A DNA stretch of 64,000 nt, taken from Amycolatopsis xylanica (GTDB taxonomy: Bacteria > Actinomycetota > Actinomycetes > Mycobacteriales > Pseudonocardiaceae). The notes beneath the pieces were generated by a model. The model was not told the DNA's origin. It saw nothing but the letters and a program-made list of their open reading frames with translations, and searched no databases. Positions 40,222 to 49,281 of the stretch are shown in pieces. The position numbers and the translations under genes are program-made. Position 1 is the stretch's first letter; every line of letters starts with the position of its first letter. The DNA is taken from the NCBI RefSeq assembly GCF_900107045.1, contig NZ_FNON01000003.1, positions 868,001 to 932,000 on the forward strand, written 5' to 3'.

Positions 40222-41553
40222 CTAGGAGTCTTGGGTGCGGGGCCAGGGTTTGCGTGACTCGATCTGCGCGGCGACGCCGAGCAGGCGGGCTTCGCCGCCG
40301 GGGGCGGCCACGAGTTGCACGCCCAGTGGCAAGCCCGAGGAGTGGCGGCCCGCCGGGATGGACATCGCCGGGTAGCCTGCCAGGTTCCACAGGCCCGCGA
40401 AGGGGGCCAGGCGCATCGCCGGGATCGCGTTGGCGAGCCAGGTCTGCTCGTGCCAGCGGCGGGCGCGGGGCGGGAGGGTCGCGAGCGTCGGGGTGACGAG
40501 GATGTCGTGGGCGGCGAAGAACTCCTCCGCGCGGGTGAGCCAGTTGAACTTGGTGTCGTCGCGGATGCGGCCCGCGCGGACCAGCGCGCGGCCGAGGCGC
40601 AGGTGGGTGCGGGTGCGGGGCTGGAGCTTGGCCGGGTCGAAGTCGTGGGCTTGCAGATGCGGGCCTGCGAACCAGCGTGCGAGGATGCCGCCGACCGCCG
40701 CGGCGCCGTAGCGCGGGGTCGCGTGTTCGACAGTGTGGCCCGCGGCGGAAAGCAGCGTGCCGATCTCGTCTACCGGGGCCGTGAGCTGGCGCGGGACCGG
40801 GGCACGGGTCAGTGGAACGCGCGTCGACAAAGCGATCCGGAGGTCGCGGGGTGGCTTGACCTCGGCCAGCAGCGGGTCGTCGGCGAGCACCGAGAGCAGC
40901 AGGGCCGCGTCGGCGACCGTGGTGGCGAGCGGGCCGTGGGTGGACATGCCGAACCAGCCCGCGTCGCCGGGTGTGGAGATCACGCCGTAGCCGGGTTTGA
41001 CGCCGACGAGGCCGCACATCGCTGCGGGCAGGCGGATCGAGCCGAGGCCGTCGCTGCCGTGCGCGATCGGGACCAGGCCGGCCGCCACCGCGGCCGCGCT
41101 GCCGCCGGACGAGCCGCCGGAGGTGCGCGAGGGGTCCCATGGGTTGCGGGCGACACCGTCCGCGGTGTCGCTGAACGGCCAGATGCACAGCTCGGGCACG
41201 CGCGTGATGCCGACGATCACCGCACCGGCACGACGGAGGCGGCGGACGATCACGTCGTCGGCAGGCGCGGGTTCGCGGCCACCGGCCGCCGAGCCCCATT
41301 CGACGTATTCGCCGCCTATTTCGGAAACGTCCTTGACCGCGACCGGCACACCGGCCAGCGGTAAATCACCCAAATCGTCCCGCTGAGCGAGCAAGGCGGC
41401 CTCGGCGAGCGCCTCTTCGGCGCGCACTTTGCGGAACGCGCCGACCAGTCCGTCCGCCGCCGCTATCCGCGCCAGTGTCTCCTTGGTGACCTCGACCGGG
41501 TCGTTTTCCTTCGCACGCACCGCTTCCGCGAGCTCCACTGCCGTCAACGCCAT
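40222..41553 (-). CDS. Amidase-signature enzyme
   Basis: The 443-residue cytosolic protein has the Ser-cisSer-Lys triad context: Lys in PVAVKDVSE, cis-Ser in SGGSSGGSAAAVAAG and nucleophilic Ser in GSDGLGSIRLPA. The last motif departs from the usual DxGGSIRxPA by Leu for Gly. The substrate amide cannot be told; GatA is unlikely because no gatC or gatB is adjacent and the C-terminus is short. It is followed by a perfect hairpin. Confidence 0.88.
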   Translation of the reverse strand: MALTAVELAEAVRAKENDPVEVTKETLARIAAADGLVGAFRKVRAEEALAEAALLAQRDDLGDLPLAGVPVAVKDVSEIGGEYVEWGSAAGGREPAPADDVIVRRLRRAGAVIVGITRVPELCIWPFSDTADGVARNPWDPSRTSGGSSGGSAAAVAAGLVPIAHGSDGLGSIRLPAAMCGLVGVKPGYGVISTPGDAGWFGMSTHGPLATTVADAALLLSVLADDPLLAEVKPPRDLRIALSTRVPLTRAPVPRQLTAPVDEIGTLLSAAGHTVEHATPRYGAAAVGGILARWFAGPHLQAHDFDPAKLQPRTRTHLRLGRALVRAGRIRDDTKFNWLTRAEEFFAAHDILVTPTLATLPPRARRWHEQTWLANAIPAMRLAPFAGLWNLAGYPAMSIPAGRHSSGLPLGVQLVAAPGGEARLLGVAAQIESRKPWPRTQDS

Positions 41554-41654
41554 GATCGCAGCTAACTACGAAACCGCCGCGCGGGGAAGACAAGTCACCC
41601 GTGTCCTGAATTGTCCTCCGAAATCCGTTTCCACAAAGGATCATCGGTGCGGTA

Positions 41655-41684
41655 TTGACGCACAGCGTGACCCGAACCTACCGT
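41655..41684 (+). promoter_or_regulatory. Chitosanase promoter
   Basis: TTGACG at 41655-41660 and TACCGT at 41679-41684 are separated by 18 bp. Transcription would begin near 41691, just where the operator starts. Confidence 0.55.
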
Positions 41685-41692
41685 TTTGGTTC

Positions 41693-41711
41693 GTTAGTAA
41701 AGTTTCCTAAC
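41693..41711. promoter_or_regulatory. Candidate ROK-type operator of the chitosanase gene
   Basis: GTTAGTAAAGTTTCCTAAC is a 19-bp palindrome with one mismatch, placed over the expected transcription start and 14 bp before the start codon. It resembles operators of ROK-family repressors before actinomycete glycosidase genes. No regulator gene lies next to it. Confidence 0.6.
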
Positions 41712-41725
41712 CGACGGAGGCTGAT

Positions 41726-42796
41726 ATGCGCAGATTCCGGGTCGCCGCCATGGCGATCGCGATTGCCGGCAGCTATCTCGTACTACCGTCCGCACCCGCG
41801 ATCGCGGCGACGACCACCTACCAGGCCGAGAACGCCACCATCGCCAACGGTGTCGTCGAGGCCAACCACGCCGGCTTCACCGGCACCGGCTTCGTCAACT
41901 ACGACAACGCGGTCGGCTCCGCGGTCCAGTGGTCGATCACCGTCGCCGCGGGCAGCACCTCACTGGTGTTCCGGTACGCGAACGGCACCACGACCAGCCG
42001 TCCGATGACGATCGCGATCGACGGCGCCACCGCCGCGACCCCGTCCTTCGCGGGCACCGGCGCCTGGACGACCTGGACCACCGCCTCCGTCACCGCCACG
42101 CTGACCGCGGGCACGCACACCGTGCGCGCCACCGCCACCACGGCCAACGGCGGCCCGAACGTCGACGAGCTCACCGTCACCGACGCGGGCGATCCCGGCC
42201 CGCCGGGCACGGGCGCGCCGACCGCGGCCGAGCTGCTCGCGAAAGTCACCTCCTGCAGCCAGATCTCCAACGGCCTGTACAAAACGGACAGCGAGACCGG
42301 CAGGACGATCCCGGTGTGCGGGAAGAACGGCGCCGTGTTCTACAAGGCCGACATGGACATCGACTGCGACGGCCAGCGCACCACGCAGTGCAACGAGAAC
42401 ACCGACTGCTGCTTCCAGCCGGACACCGCGTTCCACCAGTCCGACGGCAAGCCGCTCAACGCGGCGACGCTGCCGTACGTGGTCGTGCCCAGCTCCAGCA
42501 GCACCTGGGACTACACGAAGTTCGGCATCCAGGGCGGCGGCGTGGTCGCGGTGATCTACAACAACCAAGTGCTCTACGCGGTCGTCGGCGACACCGGGCC
42601 GAGTTCGATCATCGGCGAGGCCTCGTACGCCACGGCCAAGGCGCTCGGCATCAACCCCGACCCCAGCAACGGCGGCACCGACTCCGGTGTCACCTACATC
42701 TACTTCAAGAACTCCAAGATCTCCCCCATCGAGGACCACGCCAAGGCGACCACGACCGGCGAACAGCTGGCCCGCACCTTCATCAACAACAACTGA
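41726..42796 (+). CDS. Secreted GH75 chitosanase with N-terminal carbohydrate-binding module
   Basis: The 356-residue protein has a Sec signal peptide (MRRFRVAAMAIAIAGSYLVLP, cleaved near APAIA). A CBM35/CBM6-like beta-sandwich follows (TYQAENATIANGVVEANHAGFTG to about residue 150), then a short Pro/Gly linker and a GH75 catalytic domain. The latter has KADMDIDCDGQRTTQCNENTDCC and GDTGPSSIIGEASYATAKALG, which carry the family's acidic catalytic residues. It should hydrolyse chitosan outside the cell. GGAGG precedes the ATG. A perfect 25-bp hairpin follows. Confidence 0.93.
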   Translation: MRRFRVAAMAIAIAGSYLVLPSAPAIAATTTYQAENATIANGVVEANHAGFTGTGFVNYDNAVGSAVQWSITVAAGSTSLVFRYANGTTTSRPMTIAIDGATAATPSFAGTGAWTTWTTASVTATLTAGTHTVRATATTANGGPNVDELTVTDAGDPGPPGTGAPTAAELLAKVTSCSQISNGLYKTDSETGRTIPVCGKNGAVFYKADMDIDCDGQRTTQCNENTDCCFQPDTAFHQSDGKPLNAATLPYVVVPSSSSTWDYTKFGIQGGGVVAVIYNNQVLYAVVGDTGPSSIIGEASYATAKALGINPDPSNGGTDSGVTYIYFKNSKISPIEDHAKATTTGEQLARTFINNN

Positions 42797-42800
42797 CCGA

Positions 42801-42851
42801 CGGGATAAAGCGGGCTTTACTCCGCGGCGGAGTAAAGCCCGCTTTATCCCG
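42801..42851. terminator. Chitosanase terminator
   Basis: 25-bp perfect arms (ends CGGGATAAAGCGGG and CCCGCTTTATCCCG) meet around one base, five bases after the stop codon. Confidence 0.85.
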
Positions 42852-42999
42852 GGGTCCTTTCGACCCATCACATCGTTCGATCTCCCCCGTTGGCATGACA
42901 TCGTTGTCCGAAAGCCGACAGGCTTACCCGGAGCACCTTGACTCCCTTGTGCCACAGGGATTCCCCTGGTTGACCCCACCCAGGTGAAGGGCGAACGAA

Positions 43000-45837
43000 A
43001 TGGCCTCATCCCTGTCGCGCACACTCGCCGTGGCGGTACTCGCCCTCGGCGTGCTCACCCCCGCCACGGCGAGCGCCGCCGCCGTCGCCGATCCGGCGTC
43101 CGTGGTGAATCCCTTCATCGGCACCACGAACCTCGCCGACGACTTCCCCGGCGCCGACGCGCCGTTCGGCATGGTCCAGTGGAGCCCGGACACCCCGAGC
43201 CGTCCCGACGGCGGCGGGTACGACTACAAGGATTCGAGCATCACCGGGTTCAGTTTGACCCATATGTCCGGCCCCGGCTGCGGCGCGAACGGGGACGTCC
43301 CGATCATGCCGACCACCGGCTCGATCAACACCGGCGCGACCGCCGGGTTCGCGCACAGCGGCGAATCCGCCGACGCCGGGTACTACTCGGTCGGCCTGAA
43401 CTCCGGCATCAAGACCGAGCTGACGGCGACGACCCGGTCGGGCATGGGCCGGTTCACCTTCCCCGCCACCACGAACGCCAACCTGATCTTCAAGCTCAAC
43501 GGCAGCCAGAACGGCACGTTCGGCACCAGCTGGCAGGTCGTGAGCACCACCGAGGTGTCCGGTTCGGTCACTTCGGGGCATTTCTGCGGCGCGGGCAACA
43601 CCTACACCGTCTACTTCGACATGGTCTTCGACCAGCCGTTCGTGTCCAGCGGCAGCACCGCGGGCCCGAACGCCGGGTACGTCACCTTCAACACCACGGC
43701 CAACCAGGTCGTGCAGGCGAAGGTCGGCATTTCCTATGTCTCCAAGGCCAACGCGGTCGCGAACCGTGTCGCCGAGAACCCGAACTGGAACTTCGCCGCG
43801 ACCCGGCAGGCCACCCACACCGCGTGGAACGCGCTGCTCGGCCGGATCCAGATCACCGGGGGAACCGCCGCCCAGCAACGCGTCTTCTACACCGCGCTGT
43901 ATCACGCGTTGCTGCACCCCAACGTCTTCTCCGACACCAATGGCCAGTACATCGGCTTCGACAAACAGATCCACACCGTCCCCAGTGGACACGCGCAGTA
44001 CGCGAACTTCTCCGGCTGGGACACCTATCGGACGCAAGCGCAACTATCCGCGCTCGTCGCGCCGCACGAGTCCAGTGACGCCGCGCAGTCCATGGTCAAC
44101 GACTACGCGCACAGCGGCATGCTCCCGAAATGGGCGCAGAACAACGGCGAGAGCTACGTGATGGTCGGCGATCCGGGCACCGCGATCATCGCGAGCTATC
44201 ACGCGTTCGGCGCGCGTGACTTCGACACCACCGCCGCGCTCGCCGCGATGGTCAAGGAAGCCAGCACCACCAACAACATCCGGCCGGGGCTGAACTACCT
44301 GACGAGCCACGGTTACCTGCCCAGCAACGGTTCCTACGGGTGCTGCAACTTCTACGGACCCGTCGCCACGCAACTCGAATACGACAGCGCGGACTTCGCT
44401 TTGTCCGCGTTCGCGGGCGCGCTCGGCGACACGGCGAACCAGAACAAGTTCGCCACCAAGGCCCAGAACTGGCGCAACACGTTCAACCCGGCCAGCGGGT
44501 TCATGCAGCCCAGGCTGCTCAACGGGGCATGGGCGGCCGGCTTCAATCCCAGCAGCGGCAGCAACTTCGTGGAAGGCTCGTCCTGGCAGTACACCGGGAT
44601 GGTCCCGTTCAACGTCGCGGGCCTGGCGGCGGCCAAGGGCGGCACCGCGGCGATGATCTCCTATTTGGACAGTGTGCTGACCTCGTTCGACGGCGCGGGC
44701 GGCAGCCGGTCCGACATGGGCAACGAGCCGAGCCTGTACTTGCCGTGGGAGTACGACTACGTCGGCCAGCCGTACAAGACACAGCAGGTGGTACGGAAGA
44801 TCCAGAACCAGATCTGGACCGACACACCGGGCGGGCTCGCCGGGAACGACGACCTCGGCGAGATGAGCGCCTGGTACGTGTTCTCCGCTCTCGGCATGTA
44901 CCCGGAGACGCCGGGCACCGCGGACCTCGCGCTGGGCAGCCCGCTGTTCACCCAGGCGGTCATCACCCTGCCGACCGGCAACACGCTGACGATCAACGCG
45001 CCCTCGGCCGCCACCAACGCGCCGTACGTGCAGAGCGCGAGCTGGAACGGCGCCGCGTGGAACAACGCCTATCTCCCCAAGGCGGCGATCACCGGCGGCG
45101 GCACGATGACGTTCAACCTGGGCACGACCGCCAACACGTCCTGGGCGAGCGCGCCGTCGGCGGCTCCGCCTTCGTACGGCGGCAGCGCCAATGTCGTGAC
45201 CGTGACGAGCCCGGGTGACCAGGCGTCGGATGTCGGCGCGGCGGTCAACCTCCAGATCGCCGCGAAGGACTCGGCACCCGGCCAGACGCTGACCTTCAGC
45301 GCGACCGGGCTCCCCGCCGGGCTGTCGATCAGCTCGTCCGGCCTGATTTCGGGGACCACGTCGGCCGCGGGCCGGTTCAGCGTGGTGGTCTCGGCGTCGG
45401 ACGGGACGGGCGCGTCGGGCTTCACGTCGTTCGGCTGGCGGGTCGGGACGAGCGCGGGGGTCGGGCCGATCGTGTCCGGGGTGTCGCCCGATCTGTGCGT
45501 CGACGACAACAACTCGGGCACCGCCAACGGGACCAAGATCCAGATCTGGGCCTGCAACGGCACGAACGCTCAACAGTGGACGATCGCGGGCAGCACGCTG
45601 CAGGTGCTCGGCAAGTGCATGGACGTCTCGAACTCCGGCACCGCCAACGGCACCAAGGTGCAGCTGTGGGACTGCAACGGCACCGGGGCGCAGGTCTGGG
45701 AGAGCGACGGCGGCGCGCTGCGCAACCCGCAATCCGGGCGCTGCCTGGACGATCCGGGGTCGAGCACCACGCAGGGCACGCAGCTGCAGATCTACGACTG
45801 CAACGGCACCAACGCCCAGAACTGGACCCTGCCCTAG
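43000..45837 (+). CDS. Secreted GH92 alpha-mannosidase with putative Ig domain and ricin-type lectin
   Basis: The 945-residue protein has a Sec signal peptide (SLSRTLAVAVLALGVLTPATASA). The GH92 N-domain starts at VNPFIGTTN. The catalytic (alpha/alpha)6 domain contains SGWDTYRTQ, the catalytic Glu region GNEPSLYLPWEYDYVG and the GNDDLGEMSAWYVFSALGMYP motif. A putative Ig/cadherin-like segment (about 715-800) and a ricin-B-type lectin with QxW-like repeats (NAQQW, GAQVW, NAQNW) end it. GH92 enzymes are calcium-dependent exo-alpha-mannosidases acting on N-glycan or fungal mannan; the linkage is unknown. GAAGGG precedes the ATG. It is followed within two bases by palindrome copy E. Confidence 0.94.
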   Translation: MASSLSRTLAVAVLALGVLTPATASAAAVADPASVVNPFIGTTNLADDFPGADAPFGMVQWSPDTPSRPDGGGYDYKDSSITGFSLTHMSGPGCGANGDVPIMPTTGSINTGATAGFAHSGESADAGYYSVGLNSGIKTELTATTRSGMGRFTFPATTNANLIFKLNGSQNGTFGTSWQVVSTTEVSGSVTSGHFCGAGNTYTVYFDMVFDQPFVSSGSTAGPNAGYVTFNTTANQVVQAKVGISYVSKANAVANRVAENPNWNFAATRQATHTAWNALLGRIQITGGTAAQQRVFYTALYHALLHPNVFSDTNGQYIGFDKQIHTVPSGHAQYANFSGWDTYRTQAQLSALVAPHESSDAAQSMVNDYAHSGMLPKWAQNNGESYVMVGDPGTAIIASYHAFGARDFDTTAALAAMVKEASTTNNIRPGLNYLTSHGYLPSNGSYGCCNFYGPVATQLEYDSADFALSAFAGALGDTANQNKFATKAQNWRNTFNPASGFMQPRLLNGAWAAGFNPSSGSNFVEGSSWQYTGMVPFNVAGLAAAKGGTAAMISYLDSVLTSFDGAGGSRSDMGNEPSLYLPWEYDYVGQPYKTQQVVRKIQNQIWTDTPGGLAGNDDLGEMSAWYVFSALGMYPETPGTADLALGSPLFTQAVITLPTGNTLTINAPSAATNAPYVQSASWNGAAWNNAYLPKAAITGGGTMTFNLGTTANTSWASAPSAAPPSYGGSANVVTVTSPGDQASDVGAAVNLQIAAKDSAPGQTLTFSATGLPAGLSISSSGLISGTTSAAGRFSVVVSASDGTGASGFTSFGWRVGTSAGVGPIVSGVSPDLCVDDNNSGTANGTKIQIWACNGTNAQQWTIAGSTLQVLGKCMDVSNSGTANGTKVQLWDCNGTGAQVWESDGGALRNPQSGRCLDDPGSSTTQGTQLQIYDCNGTNAQNWTLP

Positions 45838-45839
45838 GT

Positions 45840-45887
45840 GGTCGTGAGTGTTCCGGCCGGTTCTAACCGGCCGGAACACTCACGACC
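45840..45887. repeat. 48-bp palindromic element, copy E (perfect)
   Basis: The 22-bp arms match perfectly on both sides of CTAA. It fills the whole 62-bp space between the GH92 stop and the racemase start apart from its edges, so it may end the first transcript and contribute upstream promoter sequence to the second. Confidence 0.9.
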
Positions 45888-45899
45888 TATCCTGGCGCC

Positions 45900-46601
45900 A
45901 TGCGGATGATCGGGTTGCTGGGCGGGATGAGCTGGGAGAGCAGCGCGGAGTACTACCGGCTGCTCAACGAGCTCGTCCGCGACCGGCTCGGCGGGCTGCA
46001 CTCCGCGAGGTGCGTGCTGACCTCGCTCGACTTCGCGGAGGTCGAGCGGCTGCAGGCCGAGGCGCGCTGGGACGAGGCTGGCGAGCTGCTCGCCGAAGCC
46101 GCGCGAGGGTTGCAGAAGGCGGGCGCCGACGTGGTTCTGTTGTGCACCAACACCATGCACAAGGTGGCCGCCGCCGTCGAAGCCGCGATCGATGTCCCGC
46201 TGCTGCATCTCGCCGACGCGACGGCGCGCGCGGTGACCACGGCGAACCTGCGGACCGTGGGACTGCTCGGCACCGCGTTCACCATGGAGCAGGATTTCTA
46301 CCGCGATCGCCTCGCGCGGCACGGGTTGACCGTGCTCGTCCCGGACGAGCACGACCGCGCCGTCGTCCATCGCGTCATCTATGAGGAACTCTGCCTCGGG
46401 ATAGTCCGCGAAGAGTCGCGCGAGCACTATCGGAAGATCATCGGAAAGCTGGTCGCGGACGGCGCGGAGGGCGTTATCCTCGGCTGTACCGAGATCGAAC
46501 TGCTGATCTCCGCCGAAGACAGCCCGGTTCCGGTCTTCCCGACCACCCGGCTGCACGCCGAAGCCGCGGTCGCCTTCGCGCTCGAGACAGGAAACGCATG
46601 A
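45900..46601 (+). CDS. Aspartate/glutamate racemase family protein
   Basis: The 233-residue protein has the family start MIGLLGGMSWESSAEYYRLLN and both catalytic cysteines, Cys82 in LLCTNTMH and Cys196 in LGCTEIELL. It probably interconverts L- and D-aspartate or a similar amino acid. The ATG has no ribosome site but TATCCT lies six bases upstream, consistent with a leaderless mRNA. Its stop overlaps the start of the phosphatase-like gene (ATGA). Confidence 0.92.
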   Translation: MRMIGLLGGMSWESSAEYYRLLNELVRDRLGGLHSARCVLTSLDFAEVERLQAEARWDEAGELLAEAARGLQKAGADVVLLCTNTMHKVAAAVEAAIDVPLLHLADATARAVTTANLRTVGLLGTAFTMEQDFYRDRLARHGLTVLVPDEHDRAVVHRVIYEELCLGIVREESREHYRKIIGKLVADGAEGVILGCTEIELLISAEDSPVPVFPTTRLHAEAAVAFALETGNA

Positions 46602-47098
46602 CACTCACCGGCGCGATCGCGCTCCCGGACGGCACCCTGATCCGCGGCCGGGGGCGGCGCGAGAAGTTCCCCGAGGGCCCGCTGCCCGACTATGGCCTGT
46701 ACTTGGGTCGCGACCCGGACGCGCCCCAGCGGTTCAGCCTGCGGCGCCGTCCGGCCTGGCGTCCTGAGTGGCCGTCCACTTGGCTCGACTGGCCCGATTT
46801 CCGGGTGCCACGGGACAACGCCACGGCCGTCGCCGCGATCAAGCGCGCCTACGCGCTCGCGCGTTCCGGTGAGCAGGTCGAAGTCGCGTGCGTGGGCGGC
46901 ACCGGGCGGACGGGGACGGTCATCGCCTGCATGGCCGTGCTCGCGGGATGTCCGGGCGACGAGGCGCTGGCGTGGACGCGGGAGCACTACCGGCCGCGCG
47001 CGGTCGAAACCCCGGGGCAGCGCCGCTGGATCACCTGGTTCGCGGCCCAGCTCGATGACGGCGGGGTGATCGAGCCGGGCCACACATCCGATGTTTAG
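46598..47098 (+). CDS. Protein-tyrosine-phosphatase-like protein
   Basis: The 166-residue protein has a CX5R P-loop, Cys98 to Arg104 (CVGGTGRTGT), in the dual-specificity phosphatase style. The N-terminal half is Trp/Arg-rich. The general-acid Asp probably lies in the DWPDFRVP segment. It is translationally coupled to the racemase. The substrate is unknown and could be a phosphoprotein or a small phosphate ester. Confidence 0.82.
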   Translation: MTLTGAIALPDGTLIRGRGRREKFPEGPLPDYGLYLGRDPDAPQRFSLRRRPAWRPEWPSTWLDWPDFRVPRDNATAVAAIKRAYALARSGEQVEVACVGGTGRTGTVIACMAVLAGCPGDEALAWTREHYRPRAVETPGQRRWITWFAAQLDDGGVIEPGHTSDV

Positions 47099-47255
47099 TC
47101 GGCCAATTGGTGTCCCGTCAACAACGAATACCTGATCAGCGCATTCGGAAAACCTGTACTCGGTCAGCAAACATCTGATATATGACACACCGCTGGCCGG
47201 GACATCGACGTTTTGGCGGTGCCGCCGGCGGCCGGTGCCGACCTAGATTCGAGCG

Positions 47256-48422
47256 GTGAAATTAGACATCTTCACCGAAATCCAGGACCCCGGACCGAGA
47301 CAGGCCGAGCGCGAGCACGCGCGCTTCACGCAGGCCATCGAACAGGCGAAGCTGGCCGACGAACTCGGCTATGACTGCTGGTGGCAGGTCGAGCACCACG
47401 GCGCGGACGAGTTCAGCCTGTCGTCGGCGCCCGAGCTGCTGCTCACCGCCATCTCCCAGCAGACGAACCGGCTCAGGCTCGGCCATTCGGCCGTGCTCGC
47501 CCCGGCCAAGTTCAACCATCCGATCAGGATCGCCGAGCGCGCGGCCACCCTCGACCAGCTGAGCAATGGCAGGCTCGAGATGGGTCTCACCCGCTCGACC
47601 ATCCCGGAGTGGCGGCTGTTCGGCATCGACCCTGCCGACGCGCGCACGCAGACGCAGCAGGCGTTCGAGATGGTGCCGCGCATGTGGACCGAGGAGCTTT
47701 TCTCGTACCAGAGCGAGTTCTTCGACATCCGCGACGTGCCCGTGCGTCCCAAGCCCGTCCAAACGCCACACCCGCCGCTCTGGCAGGCCGCCGCCAGCCC
47801 GCCCGCGTTCGAGGAGGCGGGCAAGCGCGGCGTCGGCGTGCTCGGGACCACGCTGTGGGAGCCGATCGAGCGGGTCCGCCGCCTGATCGGCCTCTACCGT
47901 GACGCCTCCGCCGCGTGCCGGAACCCGGTGGGCGCCTTCCAGAACGAGCAGGTCGCGTTCTTCACGTTCGTCCACTGTGCCGACACCGACGAGGAGGCGA
48001 TGCGGCACGGCGCGGCGACGGCGGCCGCCTGGTACACGGTGAAGGCGTTGACCTTCTTCGACGCCAAGACGATGTTCCTGGAGGCGATGGCGCGCGGCGA
48101 GGAGGCGATGAAGGACCCGGCGAACCTCACCGGCCAATTCGTCCGCGACGACCTCACCGCGGCGCCGACCGAGGCGCAGCTCGTCATCGGCAGGCTGCTC
48201 GAAGGCGAGCAGGTGCCCGACGACGAGATCTTCGAGGCGCTGAACCAGCAGGACTCGCTCATCGTCGGCAGCCCCGACACCTGCCGCAAGAAGCTGCGCG
48301 CGTACGCGGATCTCGGCGTCGACCGGCTGATGTGCTTCCACCAGGTCGGCTCGCTGCCGCATGATCAGGTCATGAAGAGCATGCGCCTGATCGGCGAGCT
48401 GATCCCGGAGTTCGCGTCATGA
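47256..48422 (+). CDS. LLM-class flavin-dependent oxidoreductase
   Basis: The 388-residue protein has the luciferase-like TIM barrel: MKLDIFTEIQDPG, the WWQVEHHGADEFS segment, and FNHPIRIAERAATLDQLSNGRLEMGL, typical of FMN- or F420-linked monooxygenases. The substrate is unknown. TAGATT six bases before the GTG suggests a leaderless transcript. The stop overlaps the DDAH start by four bases, so both act together or at least are co-regulated. Confidence 0.9.
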   Translation: MKLDIFTEIQDPGPRQAEREHARFTQAIEQAKLADELGYDCWWQVEHHGADEFSLSSAPELLLTAISQQTNRLRLGHSAVLAPAKFNHPIRIAERAATLDQLSNGRLEMGLTRSTIPEWRLFGIDPADARTQTQQAFEMVPRMWTEELFSYQSEFFDIRDVPVRPKPVQTPHPPLWQAAASPPAFEEAGKRGVGVLGTTLWEPIERVRRLIGLYRDASAACRNPVGAFQNEQVAFFTFVHCADTDEEAMRHGAATAAAWYTVKALTFFDAKTMFLEAMARGEEAMKDPANLTGQFVRDDLTAAPTEAQLVIGRLLEGEQVPDDEIFEALNQQDSLIVGSPDTCRKKLRAYADLGVDRLMCFHQVGSLPHDQVMKSMRLIGELIPEFAS

Positions 48423-49174
48423 CCGGCGTCGCGCTGGTGCGCCGGCCCAGTCCCCGGCTCGCCGAGGGGCTGGTCACGCACATCGACCGCGCGCCGGTCG
48501 ACTTCGACCTGGCGGTCAAGCAGCACGACGCCTACCGCGCCACGCTGGCCGCGGCGGGCTGGGACGTCCGCGACGTCGAAGCCGCCGAGGAGCATCCCGA
48601 CTCGGTCTTCATCGAGGACGCCCTGATCGTCTGCGAGGACCTGGCGATCCTGCCTCGGTCCGGCGCGCCTGAGCGCCGGGGCGAGCGGGCAGGCGCCGAA
48701 CGCGCGGCGCGCGAGCTCGGGCTGCGGATCGCGTCCATAGACGGGTCCGCCACCCTCGACGGCGGCGACGTGCTCCAGGTCGGCGCCACGATCTACGTCG
48801 GACGCGGCGGGCGCACCAACGCCGACGCGATCCGGCAGCTGCGCGCGCTCGTGGCGCCGCTCGGCCGCACGGTGGTCCCGGTCGCGTTGCGCGGCGTGCT
48901 GCATTTGAAGTCGGCCGTCACGGCATTGCCGGACGGCACTTTCGTCGCCTTGCCCGAGCACCTCGAACCCGGCGTGTTTCCGTCATTCCGGCCGGTGACC
49001 GAGGAAGGCGGTTGCCATGTCGTGGTGCTCGGCGAGGAAACGGTACTGATCAGCGCGAGCGCGCCACGCACCGCCGATCATCTGACCGATCTCGGATTCG
49101 ACGTGCACACGGTCGATATCAGCGAATTCGAGAAACTCGAAGGCTGTGTGACCTGTCTCAGCGTGCTCGTCTGA
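48419..49174 (+). CDS. ddaH: Dimethylarginine dimethylaminohydrolase-like amidinotransferase-fold enzyme
   Basis: The 251-residue protein has the DDAH catalytic residues: His162 in GVLHLKSAV and nucleophilic Cys246 in GCVTCLSVLV at the very C-terminus, plus an acidic site in TLDGGDVLQ. The family hydrolyses N-omega-methylated arginines to citrulline and methylamines; related guanidine-modifying enzymes share these residues. Coupling to an LLM oxidoreductase is an odd pairing that may point to another guanidino substrate. Confidence 0.88.
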   Translation: MTGVALVRRPSPRLAEGLVTHIDRAPVDFDLAVKQHDAYRATLAAAGWDVRDVEAAEEHPDSVFIEDALIVCEDLAILPRSGAPERRGERAGAERAARELGLRIASIDGSATLDGGDVLQVGATIYVGRGGRTNADAIRQLRALVAPLGRTVVPVALRGVLHLKSAVTALPDGTFVALPEHLEPGVFPSFRPVTEEGGCHVVVLGEETVLISASAPRTADHLTDLGFDVHTVDISEFEKLEGCVTCLSVLV

Positions 49175-49222
49175 GCAAACGCCGACGTGCCGGGGATGGC
49201 TCCCCACCACCCCCGGCTCGTT

Positions 49223-49246
49223 CGCAACGGTTGGAACACTCACGAC
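49223..49246. repeat. 48-bp palindromic element, right-half remnant F
   Basis: Only the right arm is recognisable (GGTTGGAACACTCACGAC), in the 107-bp space between ddaH and the PucR-type gene. Confidence 0.55.
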
Positions 49247-49281
49247 TGCGACGCTGCGTGATACCGGGCTAGAGTCAGCGG

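Noticed and set aside
44044..45879. 611-codon open frame opposite the GH92 gene
   Set aside because: It starts inside the 48-bp palindrome and has antisense composition; GH92 and lectin motifs are all on the plus strand.
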